Source: Azospirillaceae bacterium (lineage in GTDB: Bacteria; Pseudomonadota; Alphaproteobacteria; Azospirillales; Azospirillaceae). From it: a stretch of DNA of 64,000 nt. The stretch's first letter is position 1, and every line of letters starts with the position of its first letter. The position numbers and the translations under genes were made by a program. Of the stretch, positions 48,309-56,652 are shown in pieces. The notes beneath the pieces are model-generated. The model ran no database searches and had not been told where the DNA came from. It saw only the letters and a program-made list of their open reading frames with translations. Location of the stretch: assembly GCA_028283825.1 (NCBI GenBank), contig JAPWJW010000003.1:1139501-1203500 (forward strand). Reading direction: 5' to 3'.

Positions 48309-48977
48309 TTATTTGGCGGGGCCGGCGGCTATGGCCTCACGGATGCCCTTCACCATATCCTCCGCCGTCGTGCCGCGGGCGAAGATGGTGGCCAGGCGGT
48401 TGTTCGGGTCCATGAGGTAGACGTAGGTCGAGTGATCCATGAGGTAGTTTTCCGGATCATCGCCATTGACCTTGGCGGCATAGACCCGCCAGGCGCGGAT
48501 GGCCCCCTGCACCTGGGCAGGCGTGCCGGTCAGCCCCACCATGCGGGGATGGAACTGGGCGACGTAGTCCGACAGCTGCTGCGGCGTGTCGCGCCCGGGA
48601 TCGACGCTGACGAACAGCGGCTGCACCTTGTCGGCGTCGGGACCCAGTTGGTCCATGGCCTGGGCCATGACCTGCAGTTCCGTGGGGCAGATGTCCGGGC
48701 AGAAGGTGTAGCCGAAGAACATCAGGCGCCAGGACCCGTCGTAGGTCTTTTCCGTCACCGCCTTGCCCGACTGGTCCACCAGGGCGAAGGGGCCGCCCAC
48801 CGCCACGCCGGGCACGATGCGGCCCCCCGTACCGCCGGCCGGCGCGCCGCCCGTGCTGCTGGCGCTGGACGCCGGCCGCGACGACGGCGGCGCCCCCAGC
48901 CACCAGCCCACCAGGGCGGCGAGGATGAGCGCCGGCACCACGGCCAGCAGCAGGCGGATCAGACGTTTCTTGGCCAT
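48309..48977 (-). CDS. SCO1/SenC/PrrC-family copper-binding protein
   Basis: Membrane-anchored thioredoxin-fold protein (222 residues). After the anchor helix (LLLAVVPALILAALVGWWL, seen as VVPALILAALVGW) and a Ser/Gly linker come the copper ligands CPDIC (Cys93, Cys97) and a His in LMDHSTYVYL near 184. It assists CuA assembly of cytochrome c oxidase. It is the first gene of a pair with the PCu(A)C chaperone. Confidence 0.93.
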   Translation of the reverse strand: MAKKRLIRLLLAVVPALILAALVGWWLGAPPSSRPASSASSTGGAPAGGTGGRIVPGVAVGGPFALVDQSGKAVTEKTYDGSWRLMFFGYTFCPDICPTELQVMAQAMDQLGPDADKVQPLFVSVDPGRDTPQQLSDYVAQFHPRMVGLTGTPAQVQGAIRAWRVYAAKVNGDDPENYLMDHSTYVYLMDPNNRLATIFARGTTAEDMVKGIREAIAAGPAK

Positions 48978-49078
48978 GGATGGGGAATGCCCGCGCAACG
49001 GGAAGAAGGGGTCGGCGCCTAAGGTAACGCGCCTGCCCCGGCATTCCTATGGTCCTTCCGGCGGGTCTGGCCGGCCAC

Positions 49079-49117
49079 AAAAAAAGGGCGGGCGGCACCC
49101 ATCGGCACCGCCCGCCC
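49079..49117 (-). terminator. Rho-independent terminator of the PhoH-family gene
   Basis: A 10-bp stem GGGCGGGCGG/CCGCCCGCCC (49086-49117) followed on the minus strand by TTTTTTT, 22 bases after the stop. Confidence 0.85.
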
Positions 49118-49139
49118 GTCTTCCCAGCGTTATCGGGAA

Positions 49140-49892
49140 CTACAAGACATTCAGCATGCTGGCCACCAGTGGGTGACGCACGATGTCCTTCTCGTTCAGG
49201 CGCACCACGGCGATGCCCTCCACCGGTTCCAGCCGGCGGGCGATGTCGGACAGGCCGGACAAGCCGTTCAGCAGGTCCGACTGGTCCGGGTCGCCGGTCA
49301 GCACCATGGTGGAATGCCAGCCCAGGCGGGTCAGCAGCATCTTGATCTGGCCGTAGGTGCAGTTCTGCGCCTCATCAATCACCACGAAGGCGTTGTTCAG
49401 GGTGCGGCCGCGCATGAAGCCCACCGGCGCGATCTCGATGGTGCCCTCGGCCATCAGGGTGCGCAGACGCTTGCCGCCCAGGCGGTCGTTCAGCGCGTCA
49501 TAGAGCGGGCGCAGGAAGGGGGCCATCTTCTCCCCCATGTCGCCCGGCAGGTAACCGATGCTCTCCCCCGCCTCGATCGCCGGGCGGGACAGGATGATGC
49601 GATCGACGGTCCCGGCCTCCAACGCCTCCACCGCGCTGGTGATGGCGAGATAGGTCTTGCCCGTGCCGGCCGGCCCCAGGGCCAGCGCCAGATTGTGGGA
49701 CTGTATCGCCTCCATCAGCACCTTCTGATTGGGGCTCTGGGGTTTGACCTTGCGCACATAGCTCTGGTCCCGCCGTTCCTCGATGGGGTCCCAGGTGCCG
49801 GTGCGCACGGGCGCGGCATCGGGGAAAAGCGGGCGGACCTTGTTGTCCGAGGTGGAGCCACCGGAAGTCACCTTCACTGGACGCTTGGCCAT
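49140..49892 (-). CDS. PhoH-family ATPase
   Basis: PhoH-like ATPase (250 residues from the ATG at 49892, preceded by AGGAGA). Walker A is GPAGTGKTYLA near residue 72 and Walker B VVIDEAQN near 168, with the family segment RPAIEAGESIGYLPGD between and LTGDPDQSDL after. Members are linked to RNA metabolism and ribosome maturation with YbeY, though the exact role is unsettled. This gene is not beside ybeY or miaB here, unlike the usual PhoH/YbeZ operon, so it may be a second PhoH-type protein. Confidence 0.88.
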   Translation of the reverse strand: MAKRPVKVTSGGSTSDNKVRPLFPDAAPVRTGTWDPIEERRDQSYVRKVKPQSPNQKVLMEAIQSHNLALALGPAGTGKTYLAITSAVEALEAGTVDRIILSRPAIEAGESIGYLPGDMGEKMAPFLRPLYDALNDRLGGKRLRTLMAEGTIEIAPVGFMRGRTLNNAFVVIDEAQNCTYGQIKMLLTRLGWHSTMVLTGDPDQSDLLNGLSGLSDIARRLEPVEGIAVVRLNEKDIVRHPLVASMLNVL

Positions 49893-49995
49893 GTCTGTCT
49901 CCTCAGTCACACCGGTTTGCGCCGCCGGCGGGACCGCCGGCGGTCAAGGTTACTAGGCAGGCAGGAACCGCGTGCCGCGGCGACAGCCGGGCACG

Positions 49996-50031
49996 AAAAA
50001 ACCGCATCCCCCGGTGTGGGGCATGCGGTTT
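49996..50031 (-). terminator. Terminator hairpin upstream of the PhoH-family gene
   Basis: On the minus strand, AAACCGCAT pairs with ATGCGGTTT around an inner CCCC/GGGG stem and is followed by TTTTTTC. It lies about 105 bases before the PhoH-family start, so it ends an upstream minus-strand RNA or acts as an attenuator in the leader. Confidence 0.7.
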
Positions 50032-50335
50032 GGGATGGGCCATCGCGGGCGACGCTGCGGACTGTCCCGATCCGGGCAATCCCGATGCGGGGCGTCCCGA
50101 TCCGGGGACGCCAAGTCCCGGCAGTGCGTCGTGGCGAAGGGGCGATGGCGGCTGGGCGGGGGTCAACGGCATCGGGTGCGTCAGGGGGACTTGATCCCCC
50201 CGGTGGTCAATCGGCAGCGAAGGCAGCAGCGCGCAGATTGGCAAATCCCCGACCCGTCATTCTGGAGTGACGACCCTGGCAGGCACTTTACCGCAGGTGC
50301 GAGCGTCTGTCAGCAGGCTTGGGGTGGTACACCGA
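50000..50335 (-). ncRNA. Candidate small RNA or attenuated leader
   Basis: A minus-strand transcript is suggested by a TATATA box near 50344 with TTTCCG about 19 bases upstream, and a strong terminator at 49996-50031. The interval contains stable hairpin sequence (GGGGGATCAAGTCCCC) and the three tandem repeats. It matches no RNA family that I can recognise. Evidence is indirect. Confidence 0.25.
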
Positions 50336-50837
50336 ATATTCACACTATATATAGTGGCTAGGTCGCTCGAGTCGGAAAGCCGCAATCACGGCCGACGCCC
50401 GTACCCCGAGTCGCCGGAGGCGGCCTGCCCCTTCGGGATAAGCCCGGCGCGCGCATCACCCGGGGCTTCATCACGCGACAGCCAAAACCCGCCCGCGATT
50501 CAAGCGCCTGGGCCCCCGGGGCCGAAGGACACCGTGTGCGACGCAAGACAGCCACCTCCCCCCGAAGGTGCACTTAGACTCAATAAATATTGTGTGCGCC
50601 GGCGGTTTCCGCTCAAAATATGGATCTGAGGATTCCCTTGACGCCTGTACCCTATCTGGTCTTGAAACGCGCTTTCGACGGGTTCGGCACGGGCGTGGCC
50701 CCCTTCTTCAGAAGGTGGCCGCCTTATCATAGGGCCCTCTGCCCTCCTCGGGCGACCATCGTCCCCCACGTCCGTCCCCGCCGGGGCGTGGCCGGGGGCA
50801 TCCGGTCGGTGGTGGGGCTTCGAGGCCAAGGGTTACA

Positions 50838-50861
50838 CCCGGGGGTTCCCCCGGGGATTTT
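50838..50861 (+). terminator. Terminator-like hairpin just before minC
   Basis: CCCGGGGG-TT-CCCCCGGG followed by GATTTT, 18 bases before the minC ATG. It could stop transcription from upstream or attenuate minCDE. Confidence 0.4.
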
Positions 50862-50878
50862 GAGGGGTCAGGGGCGAG

Positions 50879-51649
50879 ATGAGCAACCAGGTGGCATTCC
50901 GCGACGCACCATTCCAGCTGCGCGGCAGCAACTTCACCATGATGGTGCTGAAGGTCTCGGACCCGCACGCCCAGAACTTTTTCTTCGCGCTGTCGGACAA
51001 GGTGCGCCAGGCGCCCAATTTTTTCCGCAATGCGCCGGTAGTGCTGGACCTGGATGATCTTCCGCCGGGCCAGGGTTTTGATTTTGAGAATTTCTGCGAC
51101 CTGCTGCGCACCTTGGGCCTGATCGCCGTGGGCCTGCAGGGCGGCACCCGCGAACAGCAGGAGGCGGCGCTGGCCGTGGGCCTGGCCGTGTTCCCGCAAG
51201 GGCGCGCCGCGGCCGAGGCGCCGGCGGCCCAACCGGCCGCACCGCGGCCGGTGGCCGTGGCCGACGCGCCCGCCCCGGCGGTGACGGCGGCACCGGCGCA
51301 CGACCTGCCCTACCAGAAGGCCACGCTGCTGGTGCGGGAGAATGTGCGGTCCGGCCGGCAGCTGTACGCCCAGGGCGGCGACCTGGTGGTGATCGGGTCG
51401 GTGTCGCCCGGGGCCGAGCTGGTGGCCGACGGCAACATCCACGTCTACGGCTCGCTGCGCGGCCGCGCCCTGGCCGGCATGGCCGGCGACCGCAACGCCC
51501 GTATCTTCTGCCAAAGCCTGGAGGCGGAGATGGTCTCCATCGCCGGGCTGTACCGTGTCAGCGAGGATCTGGAGAAATCCGTCCTGCGCCGCCAGGTCCA
51601 GATCTACCTGGACCAGGGTTTCCTTCACATCGATCCGGTCACCGTCTGA
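50879..51649 (+). CDS. minC: Septum site-determining protein MinC
   Basis: MinC (256 residues) blocks FtsZ assembly away from midcell when recruited to the membrane by MinD. The N-terminal FtsZ-inhibiting domain (residues 1-105) is linked by an Ala/Pro-rich stretch to the C-terminal beta-helix that binds MinD. The beta-helix is seen in GDLVVIGSVSPGAELVADGNIHVYGSLRGRA, read in parts as VVIGSVSPGAELV and GNIHVYGSLRGRALAG. First gene of minCDE. Confidence 0.96.
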   Translation: MSNQVAFRDAPFQLRGSNFTMMVLKVSDPHAQNFFFALSDKVRQAPNFFRNAPVVLDLDDLPPGQGFDFENFCDLLRTLGLIAVGLQGGTREQQEAALAVGLAVFPQGRAAAEAPAAQPAAPRPVAVADAPAPAVTAAPAHDLPYQKATLLVRENVRSGRQLYAQGGDLVVIGSVSPGAELVADGNIHVYGSLRGRALAGMAGDRNARIFCQSLEAEMVSIAGLYRVSEDLEKSVLRRQVQIYLDQGFLHIDPVTV

Positions 51650-51696
51650 CGCACGGCCGGTTTTCCCAGTAACCTTCTTTTCCAAGGGAGACGTTC

Positions 51697-52512
51697 TTGG
51701 CCAAGATCATCGTCATGACATCGGGCAAGGGCGGCGTCGGCAAGACCACCTCATCCGCCGCCTTCGGCACCGGCCTGGCCTTGCGGGGTTTCAAGACCTG
51801 CATCATCGATTTCGACGTGGGCCTGCGCAACCTGGACCTGATCATGGGGTGCGAACGCCGCGTCGTGTTCGACTTCATCAACGTCATCAACGGCGAAGCC
51901 CGTCTGAACCAGGCGTTGATCAAGGACAAGCGGGTGGAGAACCTGTACATCCTCCCCACCTCGCAGACCCGCGACAAGGACGCCCTGACGCCGGAAGGCG
52001 TCGAGAAGATCCTGAACGAACTCAAGAAAGAGTTCGACTACATCATCTGCGACAGCCCGGCCGGCATCGAGCGCGGCGCCCTGATGGCGCTGTACTTCGC
52101 CGACCACGCCATCATCGTCACCAACCCGGAGGTCTCCTCCGTCCGCGACAGCGACCGCATCCTGGGTGTCATCCAGGCCAAGTCGCGCCGCGCCGAGAAG
52201 GGCGAGGACCCGGTGCAGGAGCACCTGCTGGTCACCCGCTATGATGCGGAGCGGGTGGAAAAGGGCGAGATGCTGAAGGTCGAGGACGTGCTGGACATCC
52301 TGGCCATCCCGCTGCTGGGCATCATCCCGGAAAGCCCCGCCGTGCTGCGCGCCAGCAACGTCGGCATGCCCGTGGTGCTGGACGACAAGTCCAACGCCGG
52401 CCAGGCCTACGCCGACGCCGTCGGCCGCTTCCTGGGCGAGAAGATCGAGCAGCGCTTCGTCAAGGTGGAGAAGAAGGGCTTCTTCGACCGGCTACTGCGG
52501 AGGACCGCATGA
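51697..52512 (+). CDS. minD: Septum site-determining ATPase MinD
   Basis: MinD (271 residues), a membrane-associated ATPase of the ParA/MinD class. The deviant Walker A is GKGGVGKTT (residues 10-18), followed by IIDFDVGLRNLDLIMG and the CDSPAGIERGA switch region. The amphipathic membrane-targeting helix is at the C-terminus (KKGFFDRLLRR). The start is a TTG with AGGGAG upstream. It overlaps minE by four bases. Confidence 0.98.
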   Translation: MAKIIVMTSGKGGVGKTTSSAAFGTGLALRGFKTCIIDFDVGLRNLDLIMGCERRVVFDFINVINGEARLNQALIKDKRVENLYILPTSQTRDKDALTPEGVEKILNELKKEFDYIICDSPAGIERGALMALYFADHAIIVTNPEVSSVRDSDRILGVIQAKSRRAEKGEDPVQEHLLVTRYDAERVEKGEMLKVEDVLDILAIPLLGIIPESPAVLRASNVGMPVVLDDKSNAGQAYADAVGRFLGEKIEQRFVKVEKKGFFDRLLRRTA

Positions 52513-52814
52513 GCATTTTCAGCCTATTCCGCGCGCCCAAGAAGGCGTCCGGGGCCGACCAGGCCAAGGAACGCCTGCAAATCGTGCTGGCCCATGAGCG
52601 GGCCGGCCGCGACAGCCCGGACTTCCTGCCCCAGCTGCAGAAAGAGCTGCTGGACGTCATCAAGAAGTACGTCTCGATCGACGACGACAAGGTGGCGGTG
52701 AAGCTGGACCGGGCCAGCGGCTGTTCCATGCTGGAGGTCAACGTGGAACTGCCGGCGCCGGCCAAGGGCACGCCCCGATCCGGAGCGGCGCCGGCCAAGG
52801 TCGCGAGCGCTTAG
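52509..52814 (+). CDS. minE: Cell division topological specificity factor MinE
   Basis: MinE (101 residues) drives MinD off the membrane to create pole-to-pole oscillation. The membrane-targeting start is MSIFSLFRAPK, the MinD-contact helix KERLQIVLAHERAG, and the topological domain LLDVIKKYVSIDDDKVAVKL. The last gene of minCDE; element copy 9 begins 11 bases later. Confidence 0.97.
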   Translation: MSIFSLFRAPKKASGADQAKERLQIVLAHERAGRDSPDFLPQLQKELLDVIKKYVSIDDDKVAVKLDRASGCSMLEVNVELPAPAKGTPRSGAAPAKVASA

Positions 52815-52824
52815 TTCAGGCGTT

Positions 52825-52955
52825 CCCTCAGTCGCCGGGCGCCAGCATCCGCTGGCTTGGCGATCCTCGCTTCCCAGTCCGCCTACGGCTCCCCAGGAAG
52901 CTCCGGCGGACGCGGTCGCGTCCTATAGCGGCACGAGGCAAAAGCTCGTGCCGCT
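52825..52955 (+). repeat. Dispersed multi-stem intergenic element, copy 9
   Basis: Complete copy after minE. Stem 1 CCAGC-ATCC-GCTGG, stem 2 arms GCTTCC and GGAAGC, stem 3 GACGCGGTCGCGTC, stem 4 AGCGGCACGAG-GCAAAAG-CTCGTGCCGCT, followed by GGTTTT, so in this copy stem 4 could work as a terminator. Confidence 0.88.
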
Positions 52956-53009
52956 GGTTTTCAGTCCTTTAGGCAAGGGCCGGTCCTATCGGGGCCGGCC
53001 TTCGTCGTT

Positions 53010-53888
53010 TCAGGCGGCGTCCGCCTGCACCGCCTGCTGGCGCAGCTTGGCGGCCATCGCCGTGGCCTGGGCATCGTCGAAACCGTCCAGCGCCTCCAGC
53101 ACCAGGTCGCGCAGGCCCGCGTGGCGGGCGGCGCGGCGCAGGGCCACCAGGCCGTCGCCGTCGACGCCGACATGGTCCATGACGGAGGCCAGCGCCGCCA
53201 CCGTCTCGCGCGTCGGCGCCGCCGTCACCAGTTGCGCCAGATCCCCCCGTACCGTGGGCCGGCCCAGCCGCCCCAGGGCGATGACGGCGCCCGCCGCCAC
53301 CGCCCGGTCCGGATCGGCGCGCAGCTTTTCCAACGTGTCGATCACCGGGAATTCCGCCTGCCGCACACAGCCGCAGGCCGCCGCCCGCGCGGCGGCGTCG
53401 CTGCTGCCCAGCAGGCGCAGCAGCACCTTGCGGTCCAGCGCCACCTCCAGCCGCACGGCGGCGGCCAGCGCCGCCGTCAGCACCGGGCCGGACAGGGCCT
53501 TGTCCGCCAGCACGCTCAACACCAGGGCGTTGGCCTGCGGCCCGCCGATGGCGGCCAGCGCGTCCAGCACCGCCACCGGTTCGCGGCCCGCGAGGCCATA
53601 GCCCGCCAGGCGCCGCAGCCGGGCCCCCAGCAGCGGCACCGCCGCCGCCAGCCGGCGTTGCCCCGCCTCCGCCATCAGCGCACACGCGGCGCGCAGGGGC
53701 GCATCCGGCAGCCGGGCCAGCAGGCCCGCATCATCCAGGTCGGCCGGTGCGGGTTCACGGGGACGCAAGGGGGTGGGAGCCAGCACGGCGGGCGCGGACA
53801 CGGCGGGCGCGCCGAACAGATCCATCTGGTTTCGCGGTTCCACCACGGCCGTAGCCTTGGGGCCGCGCGATTTGGAAGTCCGTGCCAT
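53010..53888 (-). CDS. HEAT-repeat-like protein
   Basis: A 292-residue Ala/Leu-rich helical protein. From about residue 60 to the end it consists of two-helix repeats with patterns like AVAAGAVIALGRLGRPTVR and ALRRAARHAGLRDLVLEAL, as in HEAT/PBS-lyase-like scaffolds. The N-terminal 55 residues are basic and low-complexity. No catalytic motif is seen; protein-protein interaction is the likely role. Convergent with minCDE across element copy 9. Confidence 0.75.
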   Translation of the reverse strand: MARTSKSRGPKATAVVEPRNQMDLFGAPAVSAPAVLAPTPLRPREPAPADLDDAGLLARLPDAPLRAACALMAEAGQRRLAAAVPLLGARLRRLAGYGLAGREPVAVLDALAAIGGPQANALVLSVLADKALSGPVLTAALAAAVRLEVALDRKVLLRLLGSSDAAARAAACGCVRQAEFPVIDTLEKLRADPDRAVAAGAVIALGRLGRPTVRGDLAQLVTAAPTRETVAALASVMDHVGVDGDGLVALRRAARHAGLRDLVLEALDGFDDAQATAMAAKLRQQAVQADAA

Positions 53889-53984
53889 TCCGTCCCCGCC
53901 CGATCAAGAACAATATGGGAACAAATATAGGCAGGAACGAAAACGGCCGTCAATCCACCATCCGCAGCGGAATGAAGGAACCGC

Positions 53985-54827
53985 TCAAGCCTTGGGCCGC
54001 TTTTCCGCGAAGGTGTGTTCCGGCCCGGGGAAGCGGCGGGCGCGGACGTCGTCGGCATAGGCCTGGACGGCGCTGTCCACCTGGGCCGCCAGGTCGGCGT
54101 AGCGCTTGACGAACTTGGGCGTGAAGTCGGCGAATAGGCCCAGCATGTCGTCCGACACCAGCACCTGGCCGTCGCAGGCGGCACTGGCGCCGATGCCGAT
54201 GGTGACCACGGGCACCAGCTCCGTCACCTGGCGGGCCAACGGTTCCACCACGCCCTCGATCACCAGGGAGAAGGCGCCGGCCTCGGCCACGGCGCGGGCA
54301 TCGCCCAGGATCTTGGCCTGCTCCGCCTCGCCCCGCCCACGGGCGCGATAGCCGCCCAGGACGTTGACGGCCTGCGGCGTCAGACCGACATGGCCCATGA
54401 CGGGAATGCCCCGGCGCACCAGGAAGTCGATGGTGGGGGCCATCTCCTCCCCCCCTTCCAGCTTCACGGCGGTGGCACCGGTTTCCGCCAGGATGCGGGC
54501 GGCGACGCGGAAGGCCTGTTCCGGGCTTTCCTGGTAGCTGCCGAAGGGCAGGTCCACCACCACGGCCGCGTGGGACGACCCGCGCACCACGGCCGCACCG
54601 TGGGCCACCATCATGTCGACGGTGACGCCCAGGGTGCTGGGCAGGCCGTACAGCACCATGCCCAGGCTGTCACCCACCAGCAGCACGTCGCAGTGCGGGT
54701 CGAGCAGCCGCGCCATGGGGGCGGTGTAGGCGGTCAGGCAGACGACCGGCGTGGCCCCCTTGCGGGCGGCGATATCCGGAACACTGAGGCGTTTGGCGGC
54801 GGTGGTCGCGCTCATCCCTGGGTTCAT
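53985..54827 (-). CDS. panB: 3-methyl-2-oxobutanoate hydroxymethyltransferase
   Basis: PanB (280 residues) makes ketopantoate from alpha-ketoisovalerate and methylene-tetrahydrofolate in pantothenate/CoA synthesis. The metal and substrate site segments are [44 protein letters not shown] and [15 protein letters not shown] with DMLG following. The start could be either of two nearby ATGs (54827 or 54815). The partner panC is not adjacent. Confidence 0.95.
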   Translation of the reverse strand: MNPGMSATTAAKRLSVPDIAARKGATPVVCLTAYTAPMARLLDPHCDVLLVGDSLGMVLYGLPSTLGVTVDMMVAHGAAVVRGSSHAAVVVDLPFGSYQESPEQAFRVAARILAETGATAVKLEGGEEMAPTIDFLVRRGIPVMGHVGLTPQAVNVLGGYRARGRGEAEQAKILGDARAVAEAGAFSLVIEGVVEPLARQVTELVPVVTIGIGASAACDGQVLVSDDMLGLFADFTPKFVKRYADLAAQVDSAVQAYADDVRARRFPGPEHTFAEKRPKA

Positions 54828-54891
54828 CCCTTTATCGAGGGGGAAGGCTAGGGCGCAGATCCCTACACCAATCCGGCGGTTTTATACCAGT

Positions 54892-54919
54892 GGCCTTTGA
54901 TCGTGACCGGTCAAAGGCC
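54892..54919. repeat. Constant-loop hairpin module, copy B
   Basis: Stem GGCCTTTGA/TCAAAGGCC around the loop TCGTGACCGG, directly in front of element copy 10. The loop core is the same as at 20390 and 56613, while the stem differs by paired changes. Confidence 0.8.
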
Positions 54920-55040
54920 CCCTCAATTGCCGGGCGCCGACATCCGTCGGCTTGGGGCTTCCTCGCTGCGCCCTGCGGTGCTCCCTCCGGCGGACGCGGT
55001 CGCGTCCTACAGCGGCACGAGTCGGGCTCTCGAGCCGCTG
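54920..55040 (+). repeat. Dispersed multi-stem intergenic element, copy 10
   Basis: Stem 1 CCGAC-ATCC-GTCGG; stem 2 shortened and degenerate; stem 3 GACGCGGTCGCGTC; stem 4 AGCGGCACGAG with a weaker CTCGAGCCGCT second arm. It sits in the divergent panB/mntH intergenic region (54828-55196), the only copy between two divergent starts. Confidence 0.8.
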
Positions 55041-55131
55041 GCATTGCCAAGGGATGCCGATTGGAAAGGGCGGCCGATGCGCAACGCGCAACGGGCCCGC
55101 GCGCCGCTCGTCGTTCCCAATAAACTTCGGT

Positions 55132-55141
55132 ATGTTAACAT
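55132..55141. promoter_or_regulatory. Palindrome upstream of mntH
   Basis: ATGTTAACAT, a 10-bp palindrome in an AT-rich patch 56 bases before mntH. It may be an operator for a metal-responsive regulator, but it does not match a box I can name. Confidence 0.3.
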
Positions 55142-55196
55142 TTTTGCCCTTCGGATCATGTCCCTGCCGCCGGCACGGGACCTTCAAGGACGGTGC

Positions 55197-56504
55197 ATGC
55201 AGTCGGCAGTGGAAGCGAGCAAGGGCAGATGGCGATCGCCGGCGGTGGACCACCCGCCCAGCGTGCCCGTTTCCGGCGGATTCTGGCGCAAGCTGCTGGC
55301 CTTCTCCGGCCCGGGATATCTGGTGGCCGTGGGTTACATGGACCCTGGCAACTGGGCGACGGACATCGCCGGCGGTTCCCGCTACGGCTACGCGCTGCTG
55401 TCGGTCGTGCTGCTGTCCAGCCTGATGGCCATGCTGTTGCAGGCGCTGTCGGTGCGCCTGGGCATCGCCAGCGGCCGCGACCTGGCGCAACTGTGCCGCG
55501 ACCGCTACGGCCGCCGCACCGCCCTGGCGCTATGGGCGCTGTGCGAGGTCGCCATCGTCGCCTGCGACATCGCGGAGGTCATCGGCTCCGCCATCGCGCT
55601 GAAGCTGCTGTTCCATATACCGCTGATCGTGGGCGCGCTGATCACCGCCTTCGACAGCCTGCTGATCCTGGCCTTGCAGAACCGGGGCGTGCGCCGGCTG
55701 GAGGCGTTCATCCTGGGCCTGATCATCCTGATCGGCCTTTGCTTCCTGGCGGAGGTGGCGTTCAGCCGGCCGGGCGTGGTGGCGGTGTTGGCGGGTTTCA
55801 TCCCCACCAGCGACCTGCTGACCGACCCGGGGCGCCTCTACGTGGCCGTGGGCATCCTGGGCGCCACGGTCATGCCCCACAACCTGTACCTCCATTCCTC
55901 GGTCGTGCGCACCCGCGCCTTCGTGCGCGATGAGGCGGGCCAGCGCGAGGCCATCCGCTTCGCCACGGTGGACAGCACCGTGGCCCTGTTCGTCGCCTTC
56001 TTCATCAACGCCGCCATCCTGATCCTGGCGGCGTCCGCCTTCCACGGCCAGGCGGTGGTGGAGGATATCGAGGAGGCCTACCGCCTGCTGGCGCCCATCC
56101 TGGGCGCGCCGCTGGCCAGCATCCTGTTCGCCATCGCCCTGCTGGCGGCGGGCCAGAACTCCACCGTCACCGCCACGCTGGCGGGCCAGGTGGTGATGGA
56201 GGGTTTCCTGAAATGGCGCCTGCGGCCGGTGTGGCGCCGGCTGATCACCCGCCTGCTGGCCCTGGTGCCCACCCTGGCGGTGCTGGCCATCGCCGGCGAG
56301 GGGGCGGCCAACAGCCTGCTGATCTTCACCCAGGTGGTGCTGAGCCTGCAGTTGCCCTTCGCCGTCGTGCCCCTGGTCGCCTTCTGCGGCGACCGCCGGG
56401 TGATGGGGCCGCTGGCTGCACCCCGCTGGCTGCTGGTCCCCGCCTGGGGCGTGGCCGGCATCATCCTGGTGCTGAACGGTGTGCTGATCGCGCAGAGTTT
56501 TTAG
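55197..56504 (+). CDS. mntH: Nramp-family divalent metal transporter
   Basis: Nramp transporter (435 residues, about 11 membrane helices) for proton-coupled Mn2+ or Fe2+ uptake. The metal site in helix 1 is in [14 protein letters not shown], and that of helix 6 in [14 protein letters not shown] near residue 223. AAGGACGG precedes the chosen ATG at 55197; an ATG 13 codons upstream is possible, and the longer frame runs back through element copy 10. The stop codon lies within a long palindrome. Confidence 0.93.
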   Translation: MQSAVEASKGRWRSPAVDHPPSVPVSGGFWRKLLAFSGPGYLVAVGYMDPGNWATDIAGGSRYGYALLSVVLLSSLMAMLLQALSVRLGIASGRDLAQLCRDRYGRRTALALWALCEVAIVACDIAEVIGSAIALKLLFHIPLIVGALITAFDSLLILALQNRGVRRLEAFILGLIILIGLCFLAEVAFSRPGVVAVLAGFIPTSDLLTDPGRLYVAVGILGATVMPHNLYLHSSVVRTRAFVRDEAGQREAIRFATVDSTVALFVAFFINAAILILAASAFHGQAVVEDIEEAYRLLAPILGAPLASILFAIALLAAGQNSTVTATLAGQVVMEGFLKWRLRPVWRRLITRLLALVPTLAVLAIAGEGAANSLLIFTQVVLSLQLPFAVVPLVAFCGDRRVMGPLAAPRWLLVPAWGVAGIILVLNGVLIAQSF

Positions 56505-56548
56505 AGCGGAACGCGATCAGGTGGAATCACCTGATCGCGTTCCGCTCT
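56503..56548. repeat. Perfect 46-base palindrome at the mntH stop
   Basis: A 21-bp arm beginning AGAGCGGAACGCGATC and its exact complement enclose GAAT. It overlaps the last two bases of the mntH stop. Such long perfect palindromes are dispersed repeats in alphaproteobacterial genomes, and it can also act as a terminator stem. Confidence 0.85.
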
Positions 56549-56563
56549 ATCATCAACAGGTTA

Positions 56564-56601
56564 AGAACAAGATGGGATCACTCATGATCCCATCTTGTTC
56601 T
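56564..56601. repeat. Second palindrome downstream of mntH
   Basis: A 17-bp arm (AGAACAAGATGGGATCA) and its exact complement enclose CTCA, 15 bases after the previous palindrome. The sequence is unrelated to it. Confidence 0.85.
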
Positions 56602-56612
56602 ATCTAATACGC

Positions 56613-56644
56613 GGGGCATTTGAACGTGACCGCTCAAATGCCCC
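56613..56644. repeat. Constant-loop hairpin module, copy C
   Basis: An 11-bp stem GGGGCATTTGA/TCAAATGCCCC around the loop ACGTGACCGC. Third copy of the module, here without a multi-stem element attached. It ends 8 bases before the quinone oxidoreductase stop and so marks the edge of the block of different codon use. Confidence 0.8.
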
Positions 56645-56652
56645 CGGCAACG

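Larger units (their letters stand above)
49893..50878. other. Gene-free region of about 1 kb between phoH-like and minC
   Basis: The longest unexplained gap in the window. No frame here looks like a protein. It holds three imperfect tandem repeats of the type CCCGATCCGGG around 50068-50118, the terminator hairpin at 49996-50031 and an AT palindrome CACTATATATAGTG (50341-50354). An AT-rich patch lies at 50580-50650, and a hairpin with TTTT lies just before minC. Non-coding RNA or complex leader control is plausible. Confidence 0.6.

Noticed and set aside
54897-55196. N-terminal extension of MntH
   Set aside because: It is translated from the hairpin module and element copy 10; Nramp similarity starts well after 55197.
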